Source of the DNA: Lunatimonas lonarensis
GTDB lineage: Bacteria; Bacteroidota; Bacteroidia; Cytophagales; Cyclobacteriaceae
Assembly (NCBI RefSeq): GCF_000390185.1
Contig: NZ_AQHR01000048.1
Span: 1-64,000, forward strand
DNA: 64,000 nt
Reading direction: 5' to 3'
Numbering within the stretch: the stretch's first letter is position 1; each line of letters starts with the position of its first letter. Below the pieces are notes generated by a model. It was not told the DNA's origin, searched no databases, and saw only the letters and a program-made list of their open reading frames with translations. The position numbers and the translations under genes were made by a program. Of the stretch, positions 18,577 to 27,269 are shown one piece after another.

Positions 18577-19236
18577 ATGAGAATTTTACGTAACCGAATT
18601 TTCGTTGTGCTTGCGGTCTTTTTTGTCGTTTCGGCCTGCGGAACGGACAAAACAATGAGTACTGATACAAGCCAAGGGCAGGCTTCCGGTGAGTTAACGC
18701 TTTCCCAATTGGAAAAGGAACATGTAACCGAGTTGGTAGCCTATGCAGACAGTGTAAATAGAGGCCTGAGGGAGGATACCGAGCGGGGCAGTGCCCGACT
18801 GGAGATCAGTGGCACCGTAGGCAACACAAAGGTTACGGTAAATCACGGTTCCCCGGGGGTGAGGGGCAGGGTGATTTGGAATGGTTTGGTTTCCTACGAT
18901 CAGGTGTGGGTCAGCGGGTCCCATTGGGCCACAGCCGTTACCTTCAGCGATGCCGTAGTGGTGGCAGGAACCGAAATTCCTGCGGGAATGTATGCGTTTT
19001 TTACCATTCCGGGACGCGAGCAGTGGACATTGATCATCAACGAGCGATTCGATCAACATTTGGCAGAAGAATATAGTGAATCGGAAGATTTGGTGCGTAT
19101 CAACGTAGATCCCATCCTTTTGGATCAAACCGTTCAGCGACTGACCTACCAAGTGGAGGCCCGTGGCCCGAAACAGGGGGTATTGGCGATGAGCTGGGAA
19201 AAAATACGCGTCGAGTTGCCATTTGAGACCCGATGA
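18577..19236 (+). CDS. DUF2911 lipoprotein
   Basis: The protein has 219 residues with a lipobox Cys at about residue 21 (VVSACG). The DUF2911 domain occupies about 70-200 with the recurring signatures VTVNHGSPGVRGR, GSHWATAVTFSDAV, IPAGMYAFFTIPG and WTLIINE. DUF2911 is common in Bacteroidota; its function has not been established to my knowledge. A second member is at 47542-48051 and shares GSPAVKGR and LPAGKYSFFIIPN, so the two are paralogues. It stands alone after the hydroxyacyl-CoA dehydrogenase gene, with a 91-base gap. Confidence 0.85.
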   Translation: MRILRNRIFVVLAVFFVVSACGTDKTMSTDTSQGQASGELTLSQLEKEHVTELVAYADSVNRGLREDTERGSARLEISGTVGNTKVTVNHGSPGVRGRVIWNGLVSYDQVWVSGSHWATAVTFSDAVVVAGTEIPAGMYAFFTIPGREQWTLIINERFDQHLAEEYSESEDLVRINVDPILLDQTVQRLTYQVEARGPKQGVLAMSWEKIRVELPFETR

Positions 19237-19337
19237 TTCAAGTTTTTAGTTTATTGGATGCAAAATTATTGGGCTGAGGTAACGGGGAGAAATATGTTAG
19301 GTTGAACGCTTGAAGGGCTGATAGTAAGTCTGTCTGT

Positions 19338-20762
19338 ATGTCTTATAAAAAATTCGATGCTGTTGTCGTAGGATCAGGCCCAAATGGGCTGGCAGCGGCG
19401 ATCGTACTACAGCAACAGGGAGCGCAGGTCTTATTGATCGAGGGCAAGGATACCATCGGTGGCGGTATGCGGACCAAGGAGCTCACACTTCCCGGCTTCA
19501 GGCACGACGTCTGCTCGGCAATCCATCCCATGGCCGTAGCCACCCCCTTTTTTAAGAGTCTTCCCTTGGCCGATTTTGGACTTAGGTTCCTACACCCAGA
19601 AGTTTTGGCCGCACACCCGTTCCCGGAGGGTGACGAGGCAGCGGTTTTGTTGCATTCCATGGCTAAGACAGCCGAACGCCTCGGGAAAGACACCCATCGT
19701 TACCGGGCACTGATAGAGCCTATCGTGAGAGATTGGGCCAAATTGGCTCCTGACTTTTTAGCTCCTTTACAGATTCCTCGGCATCCTTTTTCCTTAGCAG
19801 CCTTCGGCTTCAAAGCCCTTCAGCCCGCCCGTTTTCTGGGAAGCTCCTTTCGGGAGAGAGAAACCAGAGGCTTATGGGCTGGTATGGCTGCCCATGGTAT
19901 ACAGCCACTGGAGAACATGGCGACTTCTGCGATTGCCCTCGTGTTGATGGCAGCCGGACACCATAGTGGATGGCCGGTGCTTGAAAGGGGATCCCAATCC
20001 TTGGCTGATGCGTTGGCGGGGTATTTTCAATCTCTCGGTGGAGTCGTTCAGACAGGGAACATGGTTCGTACATTGGCCGACCTTCCCGAGGCAAAGGCTT
20101 GGGTATTTGATTTGGGGCCTCGGCAGTTGTTGCAGTTGGCAGGGGATCGTTTTTCGTTGCTATACCGTTGGCAACTACGGCGGTATAAATACGGCATGGG
20201 AGTCTTCAAAATGGATTTTGCATTGGATGGACAAATCCCTTGGAAATCGGTGGAGGCAAGGAAAGCAGGAACAGTTCATTTGGGAGGGACTTTGGAAGCC
20301 ATTTCCCACGCCGAACGCGTCATCTGGAAAGGTCAGTATCCCGAGCATCCCTATGTGTTGGTGGCCCAGCAAAGCTTGGTGGATAGTACCAGGGCTCCGG
20401 AAGGAAAGCACACGGCTTGGGCCTATTGCCATGTGCCCTTTGGTTCCTCTAAGGATATTTCTTCCGTGATTGAAAGCGAGATCGAAGGCTATGCTCCTGG
20501 TTTTAAAGACCTGATATTGGCAAAACATGCAATGAACAGTGCGGATATGGAGGCATACAATCCCAACTATGTGGGAGGGGATATCAACGCAGGGGTGCAG
20601 GACATCACCCAGATCTTCACGAGGCCTGCCTTGCGTGTTTCCCCTTATCGAACTTCCGCCAAAGGAATCTACCTTTGTTCCTCCTCCACTCCTCCTGGAG
20701 GCGGCGTACACGGGATGTGTGGGTATCATGCTGCCAGGCAGGTGATCAAAGATCTCTTTTAA
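19338..20762 (+). CDS. FAD-dependent oxidoreductase of the phytoene desaturase superfamily
   Basis: The protein has 474 residues. An N-terminal dinucleotide-binding motif GSGPNGLAAA (about 12-21) with the acidic end LLIEGKDTIGGGMRT marks a CrtI-like or amine-oxidase-type FAD enzyme. The C-terminus has YLCSSSTPPGGGVHGMCGYHAA, the second conserved FAD-contacting segment. Members act on carotenoids, retinol-like polyenes or other lipids; no carotenoid gene is adjacent, so the substrate remains open. A 101-base gap separates it from the DUF2911 gene upstream. Confidence 0.85.
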   Translation: MSYKKFDAVVVGSGPNGLAAAIVLQQQGAQVLLIEGKDTIGGGMRTKELTLPGFRHDVCSAIHPMAVATPFFKSLPLADFGLRFLHPEVLAAHPFPEGDEAAVLLHSMAKTAERLGKDTHRYRALIEPIVRDWAKLAPDFLAPLQIPRHPFSLAAFGFKALQPARFLGSSFRERETRGLWAGMAAHGIQPLENMATSAIALVLMAAGHHSGWPVLERGSQSLADALAGYFQSLGGVVQTGNMVRTLADLPEAKAWVFDLGPRQLLQLAGDRFSLLYRWQLRRYKYGMGVFKMDFALDGQIPWKSVEARKAGTVHLGGTLEAISHAERVIWKGQYPEHPYVLVAQQSLVDSTRAPEGKHTAWAYCHVPFGSSKDISSVIESEIEGYAPGFKDLILAKHAMNSADMEAYNPNYVGGDINAGVQDITQIFTRPALRVSPYRTSAKGIYLCSSSTPPGGGVHGMCGYHAARQVIKDLF

Positions 20763-20952
20763 GTGTTTTTTTACCATATTGCTCCATTTGATTTTCTACT
20801 TTTGAAGTTATTTTGGCTGATAATAACCAATTTACACTAAAAGTCTATAAAATCTATAGGGAATACACGTAAATAAAAATTTAATGTGTAAATTTGTAGT
20901 GTTGAATGAAACAATGCGATCAGATTTTCAGTACTAATAAACGTAAGTAACG

Positions 20953-21411
20953 ATGCGAAGTAACTTGGCAACCTCAATTGATGATAACGGTAACTCTTTG
21001 AATCCTGGGCTATTCTTGGACAAAGAAGAGATGGAGCGGGAAGTGTTGTCTGCTGGAGAGGCACTTGAGCGACAAGGTGTCAGACTGCTTGGGCGGCAGG
21101 CGGCTGACAGGGGAAATTATTCTGAGGTAACCTTTGAGCTATCCGAGCGCTTCCAGTCATTGTATGGCGTATTGAGGGGGCTAAGCGAGCTTTACAGAAG
21201 CCCGGTCGCCTATATCCGCAGCAATCACAGCTACCATAATTTCACCTTACATTTCAAAGCAGAAGCTAAGCAGGAGGTAAAAGCCTTCTTGGAATTGGTG
21301 TTTACGGTATTGGAGAAGGAAATACATTTCAAGAAGGTGCTCCACAAGGTTATTTCCATTCAACGAAAACACGAGCAGGAAAACGAGCTGTTGTACAAGC
21401 AGTTGTATTGA
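20953..21411 (+). CDS. Unrecognised 152-residue helical protein
   Basis: The protein has 152 residues, is rich in Glu and Leu, and is predicted by eye to be mostly helical (about 25-55, 65-85 and 105-145). It has no signal peptide or membrane segment. I recognise no family. It is a real gene by its own leader, which contains TAAATTTG at 20889-20896 (an exact match to the Bacteroidota -7 box, although no good -33 element is seen), and by the strong terminator immediately after it. The high Glu/Lys content of the C-terminal helix (KEIHFKKVLHKV) is compatible with a small regulator or adaptor, but nothing more can be said. Confidence 0.65.
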   Translation: MRSNLATSIDDNGNSLNPGLFLDKEEMEREVLSAGEALERQGVRLLGRQAADRGNYSEVTFELSERFQSLYGVLRGLSELYRSPVAYIRSNHSYHNFTLHFKAEAKQEVKAFLELVFTVLEKEIHFKKVLHKVISIQRKHEQENELLYKQLY

Positions 21412-21435
21412 GACGGCACGGGCATACTGATTGGG

Positions 21436-21463
21436 CCACGGCAAAGATTGCCGTGGTTTTTTT
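21436..21463 (+). terminator. Strong Rho-independent terminator
   Basis: CCACGGCAA and TTGCCGTGG form a perfect 9-bp stem with a 3-base loop (AGA), followed by seven T residues at 21457-21463. It ends transcription of the 152-residue gene 24 bases after its stop codon. Confidence 0.9.
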
Positions 21464-21525
21464 ATTTAGGACGCTTTGCGTTTTGGGATAAGTACATTCT
21501 ATTGGGGGAATTGGTAGGCGTTCGG

Positions 21526-21556
21526 TTTGATATTTCAATAATATGTGCAAATTTTG
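21526..21556 (+). promoter_or_regulatory. Probable speA promoter
   Basis: TTTG at 21526-21529 and AAATTTTG at 21549-21556 are spaced by 19 bases, matching the Bacteroidota promoter pattern with one mismatch. Transcription would begin about 35 bases before the speA start codon. Confidence 0.4.
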
Positions 21557-21595
21557 ACCTTTGAACCGACTTTCACTTCGTAACAGCCAAACTAC

Positions 21596-23005
21596 ATGAA
21601 CCAATACATCGATCTCATTAAGCAAACGTTTGATTTCCCTACCAAAGAATTTACCGTAGAAAACGATCAGTTGAAATTTAATGGGGTGGATCTGATGGAG
21701 ATTATTCAGCAATATGGCACACCGTTGAAGTTGACCTACCTCCCTAAGATTTCCGAAAACATCCAAAACGCCAAGACCTACTTCAACAACGCCATTCAGG
21801 CGCACGATTACAAGGGGTCTTATACCTACTGCTACTGTACCAAGTCTTCCCATTTTAGCTTTGTCGTACACGAAGCGCTGAAGAACGACATACACATTGA
21901 AACCAGTTCCACCTTTGACATACCCCTGGTCCGAAGCCTGTATGAGGAGGGGAAAATCACCAAACAGACCTATATCGTCTGCAACGGATTCAAGAGAGAC
22001 CTGTACAAGCAGTATATTGCCGAACTCCTCAACGATGGCTTTGTTAATTGCGTACCGGTTTTGGACAACCTGTCCGAAATTGACTACTACCTTGAGCATG
22101 TAAACGTTCCCTTTCAGGTGGGCATACGGATCGCTGCCGATGAGGAGCCCAAGTTTGGCTTTTATACCTCCCGGTTGGGCGTAAGGTACAACGACATCGT
22201 GCGTCTCTACGAGGAAAAGATCAAAGATAACCCGAAGGTATCGCTTAAGCTGTTGCATTTTTTCATCAATTCCGGCATACGTGACACCGCCTATTATTGG
22301 TCCGAGCTCACGCGCTTTATCCAGAAATACGTGGAGTTGAAGAAGATCGCTCCGGAATTGGACACCATGGACGTGGGCGGGGGTTGGCCCATCAAGACCA
22401 ACGTTTTCTTTGATTACGATTACCAGTACATGGCCGATCAAATAGTGAAGAATATCAAATGGATGTGTGCCAAAAACAACACGGTAGAGCCGCATATTTT
22501 TACCGAATTTGGCAGCTATACCGTCGGAGAAAGCGGTGCGGTGCTTTACAGTGTACTGGCGGAAAAACTCCAAAATGACAAGGAACTCTGGTATATGATC
22601 GACGGATCCTTTATCACGCAGCTACCGGATAGCTGGGGACTTAACCAGAAATACATCATGCTGGCCGTCAACAACTGGAACGAGGAATACCACAACATCA
22701 ACCTGGGTGGTCTGACCTGTGACAGTATGGACTACTACAACTCCGAAGCCCATCAGTTCAATATTTACCTTCCCAAGGTGGAAGAAGGGAAGAAGCAATA
22801 CATTGGTTTTTTTCATACAGGAGCCTATCAGGAATCCTTGGGCGGATATGGGGGGATTCAGCATTGTTTGATTCCCGCTCCTAAGCACGTCATAATCGAC
22901 CGGGATACGGATGGAAGCGTGAAGCACTGGCTTTTTGCACCCGAACAAAGCCATGAAAGCATGATGAAGACCTTGGGATATGTTTCCCCTACTGAGGGCA
23001 AATAG
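21596..23005 (+). CDS. speA: Arginine decarboxylase (fold-III PLP enzyme)
   Basis: The protein has 469 residues with an alanine-racemase-type barrel: the PLP Lys is K83 in YCTKSSHF, followed by HIETSSTFDIP and the glycine-rich MDVGGGWPIKT. The C-terminal beta domain is present. This matches the Bacteroidota form of biosynthetic arginine decarboxylase, which is shorter than the roughly 630-residue SpeA of E. coli and makes agmatine for polyamine synthesis. Diaminopimelate or ornithine decarboxylase are related alternatives, but the short DAP-specific motifs are not seen. It is probably monocistronic. Confidence 0.85.
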   Translation: MNQYIDLIKQTFDFPTKEFTVENDQLKFNGVDLMEIIQQYGTPLKLTYLPKISENIQNAKTYFNNAIQAHDYKGSYTYCYCTKSSHFSFVVHEALKNDIHIETSSTFDIPLVRSLYEEGKITKQTYIVCNGFKRDLYKQYIAELLNDGFVNCVPVLDNLSEIDYYLEHVNVPFQVGIRIAADEEPKFGFYTSRLGVRYNDIVRLYEEKIKDNPKVSLKLLHFFINSGIRDTAYYWSELTRFIQKYVELKKIAPELDTMDVGGGWPIKTNVFFDYDYQYMADQIVKNIKWMCAKNNTVEPHIFTEFGSYTVGESGAVLYSVLAEKLQNDKELWYMIDGSFITQLPDSWGLNQKYIMLAVNNWNEEYHNINLGGLTCDSMDYYNSEAHQFNIYLPKVEEGKKQYIGFFHTGAYQESLGGYGGIQHCLIPAPKHVIIDRDTDGSVKHWLFAPEQSHESMMKTLGYVSPTEGK

Positions 23006-23047
23006 TCTTTCCAGGTGGGTGTCTCTTGGTGGGGTTGGATGGTGCTT

Positions 23048-23143
23048 GAGGCTATTGATTCCGCGCCTTTGGCGCTCGGGTGACGTGGTCCTATGCTGCC
23101 TTGGGCAGGTGCCCAAGGCTACTGATTTTGCGCCGTTGGTGCT
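23048..23143. repeat. REP-like pair of imperfect repeats with three hairpins
   Basis: A 29-base unit at 23048-23076 recurs imperfectly at 23115-23143 (GGCTATTGATTCCGCGCC compared with GGCTACTGATTTTGCGCC). Each contains a small hairpin (GCGCC-TTT-GGCGC and GCGCC-GTT-GGTGC). Between them, GCCTTGGGCA and TGCCCAAGGC form a perfect 10-bp inverted repeat with a 2-base loop (23098-23119). The block starts 43 bases after the speA stop, in the manner of repetitive extragenic palindromes. Whether other copies exist in the genome cannot be seen here. Confidence 0.55.
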
Positions 23144-23275
23144 GACAATAGCCAGTAGGTGTGCAATGGGCCCTAGTTTAGCCTACATGGCCGCCATGGC
23201 TATAGAAACATGTCACCGGATTTCCGCAACAACCGGGAGTGGTCATGCCTACGGCAGATAAATGTGAGAGCCTTA

Positions 23276-24072
23276 CTATGAGTTATTTAGTTCAGGTCGG
23301 GCTCGATTGGCGGTTCGTTGTTGTCGCAATCTTATTATTTTAGTTTTTTTTATTGCTTTGCTTTCGGTCATAGATTTCATTTGTGTTATGGCAACTTTGT
23401 TGAGTTGAATTAGTCCGTCGCTTTGCGCTAACCCTTGTTCGATGAGCAAGGCATTGATACTCTCCATATTGCGCAATACAACCAACTGTTCCAATGTCGC
23501 ATAATCTCTTATGTTTCCTGTTTTGTCGGGATTTTTATCTCTCCACTCTTTGGCTGTTATTCCGAAAAGTGCAACATTTAGTAGGTCAGCCTCATTTGCA
23601 TAAACAAAACTTATTTGTTGTTTGGTAATTTCATTTGGTATCAGATTTTCCTTGATTGCGTCAGTATGAATTTGATAATTGATTTTGGAAATAGTTCGTT
23701 GTAAGTTCCATTCTAATTTCAGTCTGTTGTTTTGTCATCTTTCAGGCGTTGAAACTCTTTGATTACATAAAGTTTAAACTCTATGTAAATCCACGATGCA
23801 TATTCCAAAGCAATGTCTTTATGTGCAAAAGTCCCTCCATATCCGCCTGATTTTTAAATAATTACTATGGAATTTGTATTTTCTATCCAACGTTTTGGCG
23901 TCATTACAAAACTGTTGAGTCCTGCTTGTTTTCTAAACCCCTCGAATTCGAGGGGTTTAAAATCTGGATTTTATATTGTTTCCCAAAACCCCAAAAGTTC
24001 AATGGTGTTTCGGTTTCTAATCCAATTCTGAATGATAGTATCCGTGTTTTTGGGGTCTTTGTGCCGTGCTAG
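23276..24072 (-). pseudogene. Broken KilA-N domain gene
   Basis: Reading the minus strand in the right frames reconstructs a KilA-N domain protein: HKDPKNTDTIIQNWIRNRNT, then LLGFWETI, NPDFKPLEFEGFRKQAG, TPKRWIENTNSIVI, KSGGYGGTFAHKDIALEYAS, KLYVIKEFQRLKDD, NEITKQQISFVYANEAD, LFGITAKEWRDKNPDKTG, and LEQLVVLRNME. It has in-frame stops at 23971-23973 and 23854-23856, a frameshift near 23724-23735, and no recognisable start beyond 24072. Intact members are DNA-binding proteins common in phages, islands and bacterial genomes of this phylum. The uninterrupted C-terminal 72 codons should not be called as a separate gene. Confidence 0.88.
23934..23959. repeat. 26-bp perfect palindrome inside the KilA-N remnant
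   Basis: TAAACCCCTCGAA followed directly by TTCGAGGGGTTTA is perfectly self-complementary. It corresponds to the KPLEFEGF segment of the KilA-N coding frame, so codon choice alone could have produced it, but its length is notable. Confidence 0.7.
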
Positions 24073-24701
24073 CAGGAACAACGATAACCATGAGCAATTT
24101 TAAACAGATTATACTGCACCATGTCAACGAAGAGAGTAACCTATAGTCAAGGTTTTCACATTAAAAAAACCTGCGATTAGATTACTTCTGTATTTGGCAT
24201 TGACCGCTGCTTATGTAGTACTTCCCCGAGGTTCCCTGTATCAAGGGTCTCAAAGAAACACCGCAGTGTGTCGTGGGAGGGAGTCCTTTTCCTGTAGGGA
24301 AAATAGCGTCGGAACCAATTGGGATTCTCCCTGCCAAAAAATCCGAAAATTTTTCTGCCATTACACCGGTAGAGACATCATCATCTAATATGTGTTTGTT
24401 ACGGATGCTCTAATAGAAAAAAGCCATGCTTAAAAAAAATATAAATGGTTATCAATGATTTAGCGCCAATGTCGAAGATAGGAGAGCCGAACAATGGGAC
24501 ACTGATTCCGGCTTCTAAAAACTAAAATATTAATCCTAAAAATAAGGACGAGACATGGCAAGATGCTTCAGGGTATCTACTTTTTAGAATGATTTTAAAC
24601 GCGATAGCCTTGGGATCCGAGCAAACTGGTTGGGGTATGGAAATAAATCCGTACATTCAACCTGTATTCCGGCCCGAAAATTTAGAAAGCTTCAAAACCA
24701 C
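24073..24701. other. 629-base stretch without a recognisable gene
   Basis: This stretch between the KilA-N remnant and the propeller lipoprotein is interrupted by stops in all frames except for one 64-codon plus-strand frame (24194-24388) whose Cys/Arg-rich translation resembles nothing I know. I see no tRNA, inverted repeats of an IS or terminator. It is probably decayed DNA of the same island as the pseudogene. Confidence 0.5.
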
Positions 24702-25886
24702 ATGAACCACCTGTATACTTGGCTTTTTTTTGCCCTGTTTTTTTTCGCCTGTACCCGACCAACGGATCAGGGATTTGACCAAGCGGATTCCTTATCATTT
24801 GAAAAGGTGGATTCACTGGATCTCGCCATTCTGGGTGATCCGACACTGGTCGGAGTCAGTCCGACGATGAACCGACTGGCTTTTTATGATTTTCCGTCCA
24901 GAGAGTTTATTTTCACGGACCAAAGCGGCCAAGTGGTCAGCCGGTTTTCGAAAAAAGAGGATACACCCGATGCCTATGGTTTTCTGATGGAGTTCCCCTG
25001 TTTTTTATCGGACAGCCAAATCGCCTTAGCGGGGATGAAGGGGGTCTATGTATATGATCTGGAGGGAAAAATGATCACGAAGATGGCCCATCCGGAGTTG
25101 GTGGGCAGTGCGGGTTTCATGACGTTTCCGGGCAAGGGAATGAAGCACCTGAGCCTGGATGACCGTTCGTACCTCTTAACCAAATCGGTGCGAACAAGAA
25201 ATACCTACCCCGGAGAGCAGGTATTTTACGACAGCTTTCGGGCCTTGGAACTTGTCGATTTGGAAGAGGAGCGTTTTTTGGAGATTGTTCCTTTTGAGGA
25301 GGGGAGTCAATTTCTCAATGGAAATGGCTATTATGAAAGTGATTACGCGCCGTCTTATTCGGTAATGGGGAGAAAACTGTACGTTGCGTTGGGCGGGGAG
25401 AATCGGCTGCGCGTGTACACGCTAAGCCCGGCCGGAGCCAGTCTGGATACTACCATCCATCTGCAGATCCCGGGCTTTGGTAAGCTTCCGGTAACCTCTC
25501 GGGAGGTGTTTTCCAAGGGATCCGTGATGATAAAGGGCAGTACCCCCGCCATTCGTAACATACATGTGGTGGACGGGAATCTAGCTATCCAGTACTATGG
25601 GGGTATCTCAGAGGAGACCATGGAGGAGTTAGAAGCGATATGGCTTTCCGGGGATGAAGAAAAGGCAGAGGAGCTGTATAGTGAAGCCGAAAAAGACGTC
25701 AATCAAGGAGTTTTGGTGTTGGATCAAGCAACCCTGATGCATAAGGGTATCCTTGAGTTTCCCGAGGGCACCAATAAGCGAGGCTTCGCATCGGGAGGAG
25801 GATATATTTGGATGGAAAGATTGCCCGATGAGGAAAACGAGGAGGATTTTTTGAGAATTTACAAGGTTAAAATCGCATCCAAATGA
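24702..25886 (+). CDS. Lipoprotein with a likely beta-propeller fold (DUF4221-like)
   Basis: The start MNHLYTW at 24702 gives a signal peptide with the lipobox Cys at residue 17 (FFFACT); the upstream ATG at 24630 would put 24 residues before it. The protein has 394 residues. Repeated short strands ending in segments such as GVYVYDLEGK, YVALGGENRLRVYTL and GVLVLDQAT suggest a six-bladed propeller of the DUF4221 or 6-bladed beta-propeller type widespread in Cytophagales. No enzymatic residues are apparent. It sits 72 bases upstream of a membrane glycosyltransferase on the same strand; a link is possible but unproven. Confidence 0.7.
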   Translation: MNHLYTWLFFALFFFACTRPTDQGFDQADSLSFEKVDSLDLAILGDPTLVGVSPTMNRLAFYDFPSREFIFTDQSGQVVSRFSKKEDTPDAYGFLMEFPCFLSDSQIALAGMKGVYVYDLEGKMITKMAHPELVGSAGFMTFPGKGMKHLSLDDRSYLLTKSVRTRNTYPGEQVFYDSFRALELVDLEEERFLEIVPFEEGSQFLNGNGYYESDYAPSYSVMGRKLYVALGGENRLRVYTLSPAGASLDTTIHLQIPGFGKLPVTSREVFSKGSVMIKGSTPAIRNIHVVDGNLAIQYYGGISEETMEELEAIWLSGDEEKAEELYSEAEKDVNQGVLVLDQATLMHKGILEFPEGTNKRGFASGGGYIWMERLPDEENEEDFLRIYKVKIASK

Positions 25887-25958
25887 ACATTTCCCTACCT
25901 CCCTCCGCAACGTTACTTGGATCGTTTTTGCAAAAAAAACATCCATTGGTTGGTCGAA

Positions 25959-27245
25959 ATGGCCAATTTATGGGTAGATTTACTATATAATCATCAAACT
26001 TCTTCGGTTTTGGGTATATTGATCTTTTTGTCGTTGGTCTGCGGGTTTTATTTGGTGTTTCCATTTACCATTTCCTTGGTTTCCCTCTTTTTGCCAGATG
26101 AGGTAAAGCCCGACAGTTCTCAGGAATCCGTCAGCGATTTCGCCTGTATTATTACCGCTTACAAGGATATCGACATGGCTTGGCCGCTTGTCAGGTCATT
26201 GTTGGCGCAGCGGTACCCAAACTTTCACGTGTATTTGGTGGCAGATGCTGTACAGCATCCATTTCAGCAGATCTTTGACCCTAAATTCAGTCTCTTGGTG
26301 CCGCCGGCGGCGCTAAATAGCAAGGTAGCCTCCTTGGATTATGCGTTGAACCATTTGTTAGGCACACACACCCACGTGGTGGTGTTTGATCCCGACAATC
26401 TGGTTCCGGATCATTTTCTCGCTGTCATCGATCGGTATCATCAGGCTGGATTCGCACTGGTACAGGGAAAAAGGATAGCCAAAAACATCGACTCTACCTA
26501 CGCTGCATTGGATGCGCTGGGAGAATATTATTATGATTATGCCGTTCGAAAGGCTCCTTACCTGATCGGGTCATCTTCTACGATCGCAGGATCGGGAATG
26601 TCCATACAAATGGATCTGTATAAAGAAAACATCGCGGGGGAGATGGAGGAGTTTAGACAAAAAGGGGTGGTGGTTTCCGAGGATAAATCGCTCCAACTTC
26701 AAATGGTGAATAGAGGGTATCGGATCGGGTATGCGGCGGCGGCCATTATTTTTGACGAAAAAATCAGGTCTTCGGAGCAGATAGGAAAACAACGGGGCAG
26801 GTGGTTAAACAGCTATTTTCGCCACAGCATTCAGGCACTCGGAGCGTTCGGAAGGGGCGTTCTTCGTGCAGATTGGAATGCCATGCTGTTTTCAGTGGCG
26901 GTATTGATGCCTCCGATGGTGGTACTGGTAGGTTTGTCTTTTTTGTTGATGTTTGTCGGTTTGTTTGTAAAAATTGCCGTTACCCTCTCGTTATTGGCGG
27001 CCCTGTCCACCTTTGTGGTTGGTTTTTTGGGGATTCTGTTGTTGAACAGGGCACCCCGACCTGTGCTTGCGGCAATACCACAGATTCCCCGCTTTGTGTT
27101 AGGCCAAATCTCCGGATTTTTGAATATCAAGCGCGCAAACAAAGATTTTATGGCCACCGAGCACACCTATAAGGTGGAAATCGAAGACGTTTGGCAGGCC
27201 CGAAGCAAGGAGTTTGGATACCTGGCCCGTTGGTGGAGAAAGTAG
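25959..27245 (+). CDS. Membrane-bound family 2 glycosyltransferase
   Basis: The ATG at 25959 (MANLWVDLL) is preferred to an in-frame TTG at 25917. The protein has 428 residues: one N-terminal membrane segment, a GT-A domain with FACIITAYKD, D144-P-D146 as the nucleotide-sugar metal site, an ED-containing acceptor motif near 241 and QRGRW at 278-282, then two or three membrane helices (about 305-375). The Q-x-x-RW motif is characteristic of processive synthases such as cellulose or hyaluronan synthase, so this may polymerise or extend a chain. The product is unknown. It converges on ppc with 24 bases between stops. Confidence 0.82.
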   Translation: MANLWVDLLYNHQTSSVLGILIFLSLVCGFYLVFPFTISLVSLFLPDEVKPDSSQESVSDFACIITAYKDIDMAWPLVRSLLAQRYPNFHVYLVADAVQHPFQQIFDPKFSLLVPPAALNSKVASLDYALNHLLGTHTHVVVFDPDNLVPDHFLAVIDRYHQAGFALVQGKRIAKNIDSTYAALDALGEYYYDYAVRKAPYLIGSSSTIAGSGMSIQMDLYKENIAGEMEEFRQKGVVVSEDKSLQLQMVNRGYRIGYAAAAIIFDEKIRSSEQIGKQRGRWLNSYFRHSIQALGAFGRGVLRADWNAMLFSVAVLMPPMVVLVGLSFLLMFVGLFVKIAVTLSLLAALSTFVVGFLGILLLNRAPRPVLAAIPQIPRFVLGQISGFLNIKRANKDFMATEHTYKVEIEDVWQARSKEFGYLARWWRK

Positions 27246-27269
27246 GTAAATAAGCAAGGAAAATGATCC

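Noticed and set aside
21350-22573. 407-codon frame opposite speA
   Set aside because: Antisense shadow of a convincing PLP enzyme; no domain in its translation.
23098-23119. 10-bp inverted repeat as speA terminator
   Set aside because: No T run follows on either strand, so it was placed with the REP-like repeats.
22980-23261. 93-codon plus-strand frame after speA
   Set aside because: It overlaps the speA 3' end and is made of the REP-like hairpins.
24194-24388. 64-codon plus-strand frame in the decayed stretch
   Set aside because: Cys/Arg-rich composition, no start signal, no recognisable family.
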